Source of the DNA: Chrysoperla carnea
Lineage: Eukaryota > Arthropoda > Insecta > Neuroptera > Chrysopidae
NCBI RefSeq assembly: GCF_905475395.1
Contig: NC_058337.1
Span: 66,298,368 to 66,362,367 of the forward strand
Length of the DNA stretch: 64,000 bases
Direction of reading: 5' to 3'
Below are positions 38,229 to 49,882 of this stretch, piece after piece. The translations under genes were made by a program, and so were the position numbers. Within the stretch, counting starts at the first letter, position 1, and every line of letters starts with the position of its first letter. The notes below the pieces were generated by a model that did no database searches, was not told the DNA's origin, and was given only the letters and a program-made list of their open reading frames with translations.

Positions 38229-38773
38229 TATTTATAATTTATATAAGGAGATTGTTACTACATTCAGATCATTCAGAGTTTTTGGTATTACACAATGTTT
38301 CAAAAAAGAATTTTTTTACGATTTTTTAGTTTTATTGAAATAACTCTAGATGTAATCATTTAAGGCTATGACTTTAATTTGTATTCTAAAAAGACCTCTT
38401 TAGTATTTTTATTACTTGTAAACTAAATTATTTAAAGAAATTTGAAACCGTAAAGAATAGTAAAAAAAAAACGAACACATAATCTCTGTATTACATACTC
38501 CGTTTGAGTATGTATATGGAAGTGAGAAAACATTTATACAGTAGTTTATAAATATGTAAAAGTCCATCTTATCTGAATATTATATCATAGTTAGACTAGA
38601 CTAGTTAGATATAAAAAACATTGAAATCAGTGTTGTTTAATCAAAAATTATCATATTTCATATTACCATGTACCACGGGGATTTGATATCATGGTGTCTT
38701 TTTGGGAAGCATTAAATTGGCAAAGATAATAATCTCCGTATCTTACAGATATAGTTGTAATTAATTAGTGATT

Positions 38774-40345
38774 TTGCCTGGTTCCGGAATTAAGCACATA
38801 TGTGATAGCTAGCGAAAAACTGACATCACAGCTGAAAAGAATGACCCAAAATTAGTGGGTTTCAAAAAAAATTCCAATAAGATCGGATAAAAATTGCCTG
38901 TGTTATTAAAAAAATCGAATTTTTGAACTTTATGACGTCATCAGAATCCAAAAAATTTAATTTTTCTCTATCACATCCAAATTGTATCATATTTTGATAA
39001 ATTAAGTATGTAATTCTACTAAATTTGGGCCATAATTTTCAAATTTATGATCAAAATTACCCTAGCTCTATAAGATTTCAAGAATGTGGACGCCTGGTTC
39101 CGGAATTAAGCACATATGTGATAGCTAGCGAAAAACTGACATCACAGCTGAAAAGGATGACCCAAAATTAGTGGGTTTCAAAAAAAATTCCAAGAAGATC
39201 GGATAACAATTGCCTGTGTTATCAAAAAAATCAAATTTTTGAACTTTATGACGTCATCAGAATCAAAAAAATTTTATTTTGCTCTATCACATCCAAATTT
39301 TATTCAATTTTGATAAACCAAGTATGTAATTCTACTAAATTTGGGGCACACTTTTCAAATTTGTCATCAAAATTAACCTAGCTCAATAAGATTTTAAGAA
39401 TGTGGACGCCTGGTTCCGGAATTAAGCACATATGTGATAGCTAGCGAAAAACTGACATCACAGCTGAAAAGGATGACCCAAAATTAGTGGGTTTCAAAAA
39501 AAATTCCAAGAAGATCGGATAACAATTGCCTGTGTTATCAAAAAAATCAAATTTTTGAACTTTATGACGTCATCAGAATCAAAAAAATTTAATTTTGCTC
39601 TATCACATCCAAATTTTATCCCATTTTGATAAACCAAGAATGTAATCCTACTAAATTTGGGCCATAATTTTCAAATTTATGATCAAAATTACCCTAGCTC
39701 TATAAGATTTCAAGAATGTGGACGCCTGGTTCCGGAATTAAGCACATATGTGATAGCTAGCGAAAAACTGACATCACAGCTGAAAAGAATGACCCAAAAT
39801 TAGTTGGTTTCAAAAAAAATTCCAAGAAGATCGGATAACAATTGCCTGTTTTACAAAAAAAATCAAATTTTTGAACTTTATGACGTCATCAGAATCCAAA
39901 AAATTTAATTTTGCTCTATCATATCCAAATTTTATCCAATTTTGGTAAACCAAGTATGTAATGCTACTAAATTTGGGCCATAATTTTCAAATTTATGATC
40001 AAAATTACCCTAGCTCAATAAGATTTCAAGAATGTGGACGCCTGGTTCCGGAATTAAGCACATATGTGATAGCTAGCGAAAAACTGACATCACAGCTGAA
40101 AAGAATGACCCAAAATTAGTGGGTTTCAAAAAAAATCCAATAAGATCGGATAAAAATTGCCTGTATTATCAAAAAAATTCAATTTTTGAACTTTATGACG
40201 TCATCAGAATCAAAAAAATTTAATTTTGCTCTATCACATCCAAATTTTATCCAATTTTGATAAACCAAGTATGTAATCCTACTAAATTTGGGCCATACTT
40301 TTCAAATTTTTGTTCAAAATTAACCTAGCGCTATTAGGTTTCGAG
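38774..40345 (+). repeat. Tandem array, five copies of a ~316-bp unit
   Basis: The unit start CCTGGTTCCGGAATTAAGCA occurs at 38774, 39093, 39409, 39725 and 40041 (periods 319, 316, 316, 316). Every unit also carries GTGATAGCTAGCGAAAAACT, GACCCAAAATTAGT, AAGATCGGATAA and TTTATGACGTCATCAGAATC at fixed offsets. Identity between neighbours is high (mostly single-base changes and poly-A length). No unit has an ORF of note. This is a small satellite-like array. Whether it sits inside a larger mobile element is unknown. Confidence 0.95.
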
Positions 40346-40368
40346 GATATATATCATGATATATATCC
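40345..40368. repeat. Perfect 24-bp palindrome at array end
   Basis: GGATATATATCA and its exact mirror TGATATATATCC abut with no spacer. It lies exactly where the fifth tandem unit stops matching the consensus. Confidence 0.9.
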
Positions 40369-40762
40369 TATATATATCCGAAAAAATTGGGTTAATAATT
40401 TTTAATTGTTATATTTTTAACATAAAAAAAGGGGTACAGAGTATAAAATTAAACTAATGTTTATTCTTAATATAATACAGACTCACAAAAAATCCTTTTT
40501 TATGTGGGAAATTATTTAATATTTGCTAAAATAATTTGTTAACGCAGTCTATTTATAAAAAAAAAATAGTTTAAGGTATTTTATCAAACTTATAAAAGGA
40601 CATACTGACATGTTTTTATTTTACAAAAAAAATTTTTATATATATAATTATTACAAAACTTTACATAAAGAAGCCTACGAATAATTTAATTGAATAAATA
40701 ATAATATTAATAATATTTTTATATTACAGTTAAACTTGATTAATAATAAGATAAATATTTTT

Positions 40763-42010
40763 TGAAGTTATACTTCTTTTGGCGCGTTTTGATGAGAGTG
40801 AATTTGTGAGCTGCGCGCGCACGAACGACATGGTGAAGTTAGCCACAGAATTGAAATAATAAAAAAATATATCAACACTGAATATAGTTACAGTACTGAG
40901 TCTTCATACTATACAGTACACAGTACTTATATCCCTGAGCCAGTTCAAGTCAATGGTTGTGAAATATAGTATTCATATGAATAATTAATTTTGAATATTA
41001 ATTTTATATAATTATTCATTTTTCTTCAATTTATTACATATATAAATATTATTTGTAAACTTTTGACATTGTGTTGTGAAAAAACTGTAAAAACTTTAAG
41101 TGTTTTCAAATATTAGAGGTTAATTTTGTAAGTATAATATATAGATATATTTCTAAAGAACTTATTATTTTTCTAACAAATAATCAAATAATAATAAAAT
41201 TTAATTATTTATTATTTATTACTTTAGATAATAATATTTTATCATTTTGTGAATCGAATCGAATAATTTTAATCATCTCTTTTTAATTTATATTACAGAT
41301 TACTTGAATAATTTTCCGGCATTTAATAGAAAACATCTAGCATTGTACTTCAATATACTGGCAAGTATTTTAATTCAAGTGATAATTATTAACTGTGAAA
41401 ATATTGATTACAAAGAAATTAATTATCTAAGTTAATTAATAAATAATAAATAATGAAATATTCAATAAGAAACATTATTTATTTTAGATTAATAATTAAT
41501 GTATTTTACAATGATTAATTGTAAACTATATTAATACTTGGCAAGTCCAAAATTAGTTCATTCACGAAAATCATGAATACTATCAAAAAATCAAATTCTT
41601 TTGAAGACATTTTACAGCATGTTCTATAATTTAAATGTTACTTATTTGTGATTTTTTTCATTTTAGTTGCGATGCCGATGACTAATGCAGAAATTTGTCG
41701 GCGTTACCGAAAGCGCAAAAAATCTAAATCGGAAGGAAATATATCTACAGCAGAACCCAAGCGACCTTATGAACAACGGCAACAAACATGTAACATGGAT
41801 TCAAACCAAGCTGCAACTCCTGAGCCTCGATCAGAATCTGTTAATATTACAGTGAATCAAGTTGATGAAAATTTCAATATTTTTACGTTAATAAAATATT
41901 TTTTATTTAAACAAAATCTTTTTGATTGATTTTAATATTTATTGTCGATTACTACTGCATTTGAGTTATTTTAAATTTTTTTCATACGCCAAAGAAGTAT
42001 AACTTCTAAC
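40763..42010 (+). mobile_element. 1.25-kb inverted-repeat element carrying a small gene
   Basis: The left end GAAGTTATACTTCTTTTGGCG (from 40764) mirrors the right end, reversed, GAAGTTATACTTCTTTGGCG (from 42006), with one base inserted. The first 13 bases are themselves nearly palindromic. Inside the left end is a GC-rich GAGCTGCGCGCGCACGAACGAC segment, then AT-rich leader sequence with splice-like GTAAGTAT (41128) and TTTTTCATTTTAG (41666), then an 85-codon ORF and AATAAA. No target duplication is clear. Superfamily not recognised. Confidence 0.6.
41672..41929 (+). CDS. Small basic protein in inverted-repeat element
   Basis: 85 codons from the ATG at 41672, just after a strong acceptor-like TTTTTCATTTTAG. 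The N-terminus TNAEICRRYRKRKKSKSE is a basic helix of the NAE..RRYR type. I associate this with the N-termini of some insect transposon-encoded proteins, but cannot name the superfamily. The middle is Gln/Pro/Ser-rich and polar. The last about 15 residues are Phe/Leu/Lys-rich, suggesting read-through into former intron or truncation. Codon use is less AT-biased than the flanks up to about codon 65. Likely the surviving first coding exon of a longer transposon protein. Whether it is expressed is unknown. Confidence 0.4.
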   Translation: MPMTNAEICRRYRKRKKSKSEGNISTAEPKRPYEQRQQTCNMDSNQAATPEPRSESVNITVNQVDENFNIFTLIKYFLFKQNLFD

Positions 42011-42650
42011 GCGTGTACATAAGTACACACACTCTTTTTTATTAAAAAATAATATACAGTGATGGGCAAAAGTTTGGAAATATTCAAATTACTTTCAATC
42101 GGTTCTAGATAAAGGGCTGAAATTTATATGACGGACTATTTAACGATAACAACAACCAACCCCATTAGGAGGGACCGCTGATTTCCTGGTTTTAAAGGGT
42201 TTTTCAATTCATAGATTTTGAAAAAATACGCTATGACTTTTTTTACGCGGGTTTACGATGAATTAAAAGTAGTCGATTTTAGTATATATTTATTAAAATG
42301 CGTCTAAAATTATATATTTATCAAAATGTGACTGAATGAAAGAATTCAAAACTGATCTAAACCATTTTTGGAGCCTCGTTTTGGGAAAATCTGAAAAATT
42401 AGTTCTTTTTAATTTTCGAAACTACTGCAAGTTTTCCATAGGTTAATATATACTAAAATATGGTATATAAAAAATATTTTAGGTACCCTTTTGGAGAAAT
42501 TTATAAAAAACTTAAAAATTGGTAGTTAAGCACCGTTTTTTTTTGGACTCAAAAACTTATTGTTAGGAAAACTACTTACACATTAGGAAAATTACTTATT
42601 ATGCGTAACACAAGAAATTTATGAGTAAAAAAAAATTATGTAAATATTAA

Positions 42651-43786
42651 CAATCTCTATATATTATAAATGTGAAAGTAGGCATGTTTGTTTGTTTGTT
42701 TGTTACGCTTTCACGCTAAAACTAACGAATGGTTTTTAATGAAACTGTACAGCAATATAGCTCATACTTCAGAATAACACATGAGATATAATTTTTAAAG
42801 ATATAAAAAAAAATAAAAAATTTTTTTTTGAATAAAAAAAAAATTTAAAAATTAATTTAATTTGACATTACCATAAATTACAGATTTCTGTAAAAATAGT
42901 CAATATAAAATATTTCACGGCCATCTTTTCTGATATACTCAATGAATAATTACGACTATTATACATTTAAAAAAATATTAATTTAACAAGTGAAAACAAA
43001 CAATTGACTGAGTTAATTGTTGAAATACCATGTATAGGCAGTGTTGATAACTCTGTCACATTTCACATACATACATATCTGACATATTTAACTGATATTC
43101 TCATATAATGCGCAAGTGTTGATGCGCACTCGTTTGTTTTTTTGACGTCACGTAAATAACAAAAGATACTCACTTTGATATTAATGCATACTATAAAATT
43201 TGTACCTAATTAACGCCCTTGTGGGTAAACAGTGATGTTTACAAAAAAATGTTTCAAACAAAAGTTGTTTATTTTTTTGTAAGGAACATTTTTTACATTT
43301 AAACTTTTATTCTATCTCTAACGGTTTACAAGATGGGTACTACGGACCCATGACCCAATTGACCCATGTTGCTCATTTACGAACTTGACCTCACTTTTTA
43401 CGTCCTAAACACGCTGTAAAAATTTCAGGTTGATATCTCTTTTCGTTTTTGAGTAATCGTGACCACAGACGGACGGCCGGACGGACGGCCGGACGGCCGG
43501 ACGGACGGACAACCGGAAATGGATTAATTAGGTGATTTTATGAACACCTATACCAATTTTTTTTTTGTAGCATCAATATTTTTAGGCGTTACAAACTTGG
43601 GACTAAACTTATAATACTATGTATATTTCATATATACATGGTATAAAAAAAATAGAAAGCCATACATATTTTACCTGTGTAAAACAATCCTTACCATTAT
43701 TTCGAGTACTATAGAAAGGGGATAAGCGAGAGCAATCTTGATCAATTTTTACTTTTAAACCCAGCGAAGCGGATGGGTATCATTCT
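42651..43786 (+). mobile_element. Helitron-like element copy 1, interrupted
   Basis: Starts A|TCTCTATATATTATAAATGTG with a TGTTTGTTTGTTTGTT tract and AATGGTTTTTAATGAAACTGTACAG. It ends ACCCAGCGAAGCGGATGGGTATCATTCTAAT, where ACCCA/TGGGT can form a terminal hairpin a few bases before a CTRR-like end. The family A copy at 42986-43645 is inserted in its middle: the sequence on both sides is continuous in the intact copy at 44291-44769. Confidence 0.7.
42986..43645 (+). mobile_element. Repeat family A, copy 4 (fullest copy)
   Basis: About 660 bp from ACAAGTGAAAACAAACAATT to ATACATGGTATA. The 5' end carries an imperfect palindrome AACAATTGACTGAGTTAATTGTT. The ATACCATGTATA motif near the 5' end is mirrored at the 3' end. 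In between are the AACTTTTATTCTATCTCTAAC block, TTGATATCTCTTTTCG, a GC-rich GGACGGAC/GGCCGGAC array at about 43470-43512 and GGGACTAAACTTA. No ORF. Superfamily unresolved; the mirrored ends suggest a DNA element. Confidence 0.85.
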
Positions 43787-44290
43787 AATATTATAAAGAG
43801 AGAAAAATAACAGAAAGCTGATGATTTTGTCAAGCTATTAAAACCAGGTTTGACTGTAATATGTGTACGCGTTTTGAAAACTTGTTTTTCTATAGATATA
43901 TAAGTTTTATTTTTAAAATTGACATAAATTGATGTTTAAAGAAATTTATGTGGCTATTGTTCAATATTTTGGAAAATTTGTTTAACCTTATGAAAAAGCG
44001 TGCTTGCAGGAATTTAAATTTAATAAAAATATCTTAAATTTCGGGTTACTTAAGCATTTTGACCTTTTTAAAATCTTTTAAAAGGTATGCGATTTGCTTT
44101 ACGATATAAACCCCCTCCACCCCAATGACAGGGGTTTGGAATCAAAAAGTTCTGCTTTAAAACCATATAGACTTTTTCTAGGATAATTTTCTGAATCCAA
44201 TGCAAAAATTCGCAAGCAAATACACTCAGCAAACATTTTTTTTCGTAAGAATAAAAAAATTCTAGGTTTGTTTATTGTACTACTTGTGCA

Positions 44291-44769
44291 CAATCTCTAT
44301 ATGTTATAAATGCGAAAGTAAGCATGTTTGTTTGTTTGTTATGCTTTTACGCTAAAACTAGCGAATGGTTTTTAATGAAACTGTACAGCAATACAGCTCA
44401 TACTTCAGAATAACACATGAACTATAATTTATAAAGACATATTATTAAAAAAAAAAAAAATTAAAAATTAATTTAATTTGACATTACCATAAATTACAGA
44501 TTTCTGTAAAAGTAGTCATTTCACATTACCATAAATTACAGATTTCTGTAAAAATAGTCAATATAAAATATTTCACGGCCATCTTTTCTGATATACTCAA
44601 TGAATAATTACGACTATTATACATTTAAAAAAATAGAAAACCATACATATATTTTACCTGTGTAAAACAATCCTTACCATTATTTCGAGTGTTATAGAAA
44701 GGGGATAAGCGAGAGCAATCTTTATCAATCTTTACTTTTAAATCCAGCGAAGCGGATGGGTATCACTCT
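44291..44769 (+). mobile_element. Helitron-like element copy 2, intact
   Basis: Begins A|TCTCTATATGTTATAAATGCG and ends CCAGCGAAGCGGATGGGTATCACTCTTGT. An internal segment, ACATTACCATAAATTACAGATTTCTGTAAAA, is tandemly duplicated. About 480 bp, non-coding, and the uninterrupted reference for copy 1. Confidence 0.7.
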
Positions 44770-44869
44770 TGTTAGTATATAATTTTGGACTTTTAATAGT
44801 ACGTTTTCTAAAAAACCTCAAATTTAACTTGATGAAATTGTTTGATAATTTTAAAAAATAGTTTACTTA

Positions 44870-44911
44870 TAATCTTTATATAATCTTTATATAATCTTTA
44901 TATAATCTTAT
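44870..44911. repeat. 11-bp tandem repeat
   Basis: Nearly four units of ATAATCTTTAT in tandem. A simple minisatellite. Confidence 0.85.
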
Positions 44912-45767
44912 TCATTTGTTTTAATTATACCAAGTCATTAACGGCAGAAGTCTTAGCAGTTGCTTATTTTCCATAAATTTTCAAGCCATGATAAATGAAA
45001 TTTACAAAGATTTGTTCATAAACACCTATTAAGCACAGCTCAATTTTATGAAGAGCACATTTAAATGGATTTGATAAAATTCTTAATTTATATGTCTTTG
45101 AACCTTGTTAAACTTTGGAATAATTTCCCAAAATTATAAATGTAATTCCAAGAGTTCCTCCTACACATGTATGTAGAATCAAATCAACACTGTCGAAATT
45201 TGATACTTTTAAGCGTATTATAATTGATTTTTTAATATTTTAATAGTTTATTAAAATTGATTGGTATTAAAAGATAAAATTAGTAAAATATTTTCAAACA
45301 AGCAATGTTTAATGAAATTATAAAGATCATCGAAGGTAATCCCGATTGATAGATCAGTAGATTTTTAATAATAATCGTACCAAGAAAAAAATTTTTATGC
45401 CAATTTAATTTGGGATATTTGGTGGCTTTTATAATAGGTCTCGTTATTTTGGGATAGTTAAAACGATTTTTAGGTTTAATTTAACCTAAAACAAGTTGTT
45501 TAAGGTATACAATTTGCTGTGGCATTTTTGAAAATAATTTTATGAATAGTACTTATCCTTGTAGTAATCGAAAAAACAAATCCGACATGCTTACAACAAG
45601 ATAACCATACAAGTGGTTCACAAAGTTAAACAAAATTTTAAAGACAATTTGTTGTTGGCACTAAACCACTTGTAGAACAAATTTCAATAAATTTTTGTTG
45701 CAAATAAATGTGCTTGTTTAATTACCAATTGAAATTCTTTGTTTTAATTTAATTAACTTTTACAGGT

Positions 45768-46125
45768 TGTCTCCAAAAGGTTTGTATAACGCTCTACCAG
45801 ATATACTACAGATTAAAATGAGTTAATTTGGCTAAACTTCCCTTACCAAGTTACTACGTTTGTGAGGTGGCCCTAAATTTGAAAATATGAAATTTTTTTT
45901 TGGTCAGAATGCAAAATGCTATTTTGCTAAAATTGCGTTTTACCATTTACCCGTTCTATTTCTGTCGTTCCAGATGTTTTTTAGAACCACCAAGCTCAAA
46001 ATGACTTTTGAGACCGTTTAGCTCCCAAGCGAAGCAACTCTATACTGAGCCAAGTTGAGTTAAATCAACTTATTTTGAGCTGTGCTATATCTGGTAGAGC
46101 ATTGTACAGGCCCTTTGTCAATGTA
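45768..46125. mobile_element. Inverted-repeat element with CTCTACCAGATATA ends
   Basis: The left side GCTCTACCAGATATACTACAG..AAAATGAGTTAATTTGGCT mirrors the right side, reversed, GCTCTACCAGATATAGCACAG..AAAATAAGTTGATTTAACT. The arms are about 50 bp and clearly diverged, around about 250 bp of unrelated sequence. Non-coding MITE-like repeat. Confidence 0.6.
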
Positions 46126-46839
46126 TTCGATGTGCTTGGGAGTATAAACCTGAAAACCAAACTCCAATCCGATAAAAATTACGTTCCACTTCAACACATC
46201 TTTCCAATGCCTTAGTAAAATTTTTCTACATGAATAGTTAAAAGGTCATTCGGGAAGCAATAAATGAACTGAATACATATCTGAATTTTAATATACTTTA
46301 CATTTTTCGCTCTCTTAAGTTTCTCTTATTTTTACATGTTCTTTTTAACATAGGCTGAGAATATCGATTATTTTCCTAGCGGTCAACCAAAAGGAAGGTA
46401 CTAGTAGCACTATCGATTAGAACCGACACTGTCAAATACTATAATTGTCAATAGAATGAAATGTTGGATTTATTATTGTATCGTTACATGGCTAATCATG
46501 AGACTGACATTGAGGGTCAATTAAACAGTAAAAATTGGCTAAAATCTGGCCTAAAAAGAATATGTACCTTACCCGATTGCTTTTTTGAGCTAATTGCTTT
46601 CAAGCCGTCATAAAATTAAGTTATTATTTATTTTCCATTACTTCGAACCTACGGATCCATAAAACAATTTTTTTTTTAAATAAAAACACAAACACCTTTA
46701 AGGCATAAGTAAAAATAATTTTAGGCCTAATTATACTACTAAAGTCCTGTTTGATACCATCTCATATCCATTTTTTAAAATTAAAACAATTTAATTTATA
46801 ATATCTACATAATATAATACTTAATATTACTTTTGTTTG

Positions 46840-47087
46840 TGTTATGGGTAAAGGGGGGATATCGCTTAAAAGACACTGTTTTGTATCCACAGTGGGGGAT
46901 TCCATCTTCGATGTTTTGTCAGTGCTGAAGTTAAACAATCATACAAGAAGTATCTTCTTCATCCATAGAGAGAGAGAGTGAAAAAGATTTATTCATTTAC
47001 TTGGTGTGCAATTTCATTATTTTTTTTTACTGTGTGGAATTTTCAGTGGTTGCCATTTCGGTAAATATGGCCTTAAATAAATTTTTG
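46840..47087 (+). other. Possible 5' exon with splice donor
   Basis: A less AT-rich stretch (GGATATCGC, GTGGGGGATTCCATCTTCGATG, a GAGAGAGAGAG tract) precedes ATG at 47067, seven codons (MALNKFL) and a canonical donor TTG|GTAAGT at 47088. This resembles a short first coding exon. No downstream exon that joins in phase could be identified in the remaining 17 kb, so it may be spurious. Confidence 0.2.
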
Positions 47088-47569
47088 GTAAGTTGGAATT
47101 TTTTTTTTGAATTTTGTGAAAGTATAACGTTAATTAAATTTAAAAATTACAAATTTTTTTGTATTAAAAATTTATCCTTGAGGCCACACTTTTTACCCTG
47201 CGATATTTAATTACTGTAAATATAATTTAAAAACGATTAAATAATTCTTGTTTTTTGTGTAATTATATTATTAATTGACAAATTTTTTCATTATAAGTAA
47301 TATATATATACAGGGTGGGATTGAATTGAAAATAAAATCGTTTTCTTTTGAAAATATGCAGAATTTTAAAATGTTACTTTGAGTAGATATTAAGTAGATT
47401 CACAGTTTATTTAAGTTTTTATTTTAAGAAAATACTTTACTATCGGACAAAGAAAATAAATTAAATTCTTGATTATCAGAATTAATGAACATTCCGCAGA
47501 TTCTGTATATCATATCTCTTAAGAATTAAATAATTCGAAGTAAAATTAAATTTTATGCTTGTATCTTTC

Positions 47570-47925
47570 TGTTAGAATAAGAAATAAAAATTTAAAGAAT
47601 TTTTTAGCAAATTATTTCTTATTCGTTTTTATTGTCCTAAAAAGTAGAAAATAATTTTGTAGAAGTCACTCATACATAACTATTTGCAAAAACTTTAGGC
47701 GCTCAATATAAAAATTGAGCTGCAAGATTCCACACGAACAAACATAGATACATACATACGTAGAGCTGCTCCGAATCATTGTTGATATTTTATATTAAGC
47801 GCCTCAAGTTTTTACAAATAGTAATGTATGAGTGAATCCTACAATTTTTTTTTACTTTTTAGGATAATAAATGCTTGTTCTTTAAACAGTATTTTTTATT
47901 AAAATTTTTAATTTAATACTAAAAA

Positions 47926-47928
<3 letters not shown>
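47570..47928. mobile_element. Foldback element next to (AT)n
   Basis: The left arm CCTAAAAAGTAGAAAATAATTTTGTAG..CACTCATACATAACTATTTGCAAAAAC and the right arm, reversed, CCTAAAAAGTAAAAAAAAATTGTAG..CACTCATACATTACTATTTGTAAAAAC match over at least 80 bp. They continue outward more weakly. The centre has GAGCTGC..GCAGCTC-like sequence. Confidence 0.75.

Positions 47929-48022
<94 letters not shown>
47929..48022. repeat. (AT)n microsatellite
   Basis: About 93 bases of uninterrupted AT dinucleotide, the longest simple repeat in the window. It is likely length-variable. Confidence 0.97.
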
Positions 48023-48024
<2 letters not shown>

Positions 48025-48039
48025 AATATGGTCATCTAT

Positions 48040-48165
48040 ATATCAAGCTTGTAAAAAAGGAAATATTTATGCATTATAGGCTGAGGACGCAATTTGTCGG
48101 ACCCAGAACTAAAAAAGCATAGCTCTCTTAATCCTTCCTTATTGTTGTTTTATTAGTTAAGGACT
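48040..48165. mobile_element. Family F fragment, copy 3
   Basis: GGAAATATTTAT, GCAATTTGTCGGACCCAGAACTAAAAAAG, TAGCTCTCTTAATCCTTCCTTATTGTTGTTTTATTAGTTAAGGAC and GCCTAC-like pieces follow the same order as the right arm of 21814-22255. One arm only. Confidence 0.5.
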
Positions 48166-49747
48166 AGACCTACACAATTTTTTGGTTTATTATAAATAAG
48201 TCATTGTAAGTTTTGTTTATTGTAAATTATGTACTTATTAAAATCATACTTTGACTCCTAACCAAGTATACATACTTGAGTGGGAATGGGCCAAAATATC
48301 TTGTTTTAAAATTGATTAATGATGGCAAGCATTTAAATAATAAAAGCCCTTAGCATATTTTGGAATAGACTCAATAATTGAGAAGAAATGTACCGGTAGG
48401 TGATAATGATGTACAGACCATACTAAAGAAAGCTTTTTAGAAAGCGTTGGAACTTATCCGGGTGATTCCAGACATCACAGCTAGTTTTTTTCTAAGAAGA
48501 GTCAAAAACAGTTTCTCAAATTTTTTTAGGAGATAATATTAATTTAACATTTAATTAGAATTTTTTCTAAAATAATTACTGTTATTGTGAATTTTTATTA
48601 AAATTTTTAGTTTTAATATTAAAATATTCATAAATAAACTCATTGTAAAGATGCATAAAGTCCTTTCATTTGTATAATAAATGATGGTAATATTATATTA
48701 TATTCAATTAAATTATATAATATGAATTTATTTAAAAAGACGTGCAGATAAATCTTTACGTTGACTAAAAAGGAAGCTTAAAGTCGATGTAGCTGTATCA
48801 GTAATCTGTATTGTAATTTATGTTACAATCTAATTGTAATAATTTATATGGCAAACATGTTTCCGTGTGTACACCTATATTGATCGAATATTTATTGATA
48901 TTTCTAAACGATTTATTGAATTAACTTAATAAAAAAAATTGTTATAATTATTTAATAATTAAATATAAACTTCATTAATTATATTGTTTGAAGTTTAGAG
49001 AAAATTAATACAAAATTATTCAAACTCAAAAAATAAATTATCATCTGATATTAAAGGATTTCGTTCTTTAAGTTTAGTTACTTTATTTTTTATTCGGATA
49101 ATTTTAGAAATGAGTATCTATATTTACTACGACTTCGAAATAAGTTGATATTTGATTCAAAATTAAAATGAGCAGTACTGTTTATGAAAACCATTTTTAT
49201 TTTCCGACAAAATAGCGTAGTCTCCAAACGAAATGATCGATGTTATTTTTAAATTTGATTTTAATAAAATAAACCGTTCATGGAAAAAATTAATTAAAAT
49301 TAATTTAATTAAAAAAAAGCCACTAACACTTTTCGATAGAAAAAATCTGATAGGCGTATTTATTTATAAATCAATAACATTTCATAAAAAAGTTTCATCT
49401 GGTTATCAGATGGGTAAAGATCGATCTTATACCGTCTTAGACCATAACAAAATGAAATTTAATCAACGCTCCTACCATGATTAGGTATATTCATAGCAAT
49501 CAATCTGCTTGGCTATGTTTTTAACTGCTTGATTGGTTTTGGAAAATTTTTTTAATTTCTTTTGTTAAATGTGATAAATTGTTCTCGGTTTACAGAACCC
49601 GAAAATAGTGTTTCCTAAACTAAACTTCGAGCACATAACTAAACCATTAGTACAATCGTATTTAAAACGTATATCAAATATGGTGGAAGCGATGGGAAAG
49701 AAATTAGTTTTTCAACACTTTCAATGAGAGCTTGTAATAATAATACA

Positions 49748-49882
49748 AAAATTAATTTAGAAAGAAACAAGTTCAGCAGTTTATATAGCTGTTAAAGTCG
49801 CTATACAAACTGCTGGACTTGTTTTTCGTTTTCAGTTTATATTTAACGGACTTGGGTTTTTTGATTTTCTAAATTAATTTTT
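49748..49882. repeat. Nested hairpin, pre-miRNA-sized core
   Basis: Core arms 49765-49789 and 49800-49824 pair over 25 positions with one G-U and one mismatch, around a 10-nt loop (TGTTAAAGTC). An outer 17-nt pair AAAAATTAATTTAGAAA / TTTCTAAATTAATTTTT encloses it with about 40 nt unpaired on the right side. Geometry fits a pre-miRNA core or a recent short palindromic MITE. Confidence 0.65.

Noticed and set aside
38774-40345. Regular repeats considered as a CRISPR array
   Set aside because: Repeats are contiguous 316-bp units without spacers in a eukaryotic genome.
42061-42560. ACAGTGATGGGCAAAAG at 42056 looked like a mariner-type terminus
   Set aside because: No mirrored end was found downstream before the Helitron-like copy begins at 42651.
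49233-49484. 83-codon frame
   Set aside because: Lys/Ile/Asn-rich translation of AT-rich DNA. Looks like chance.
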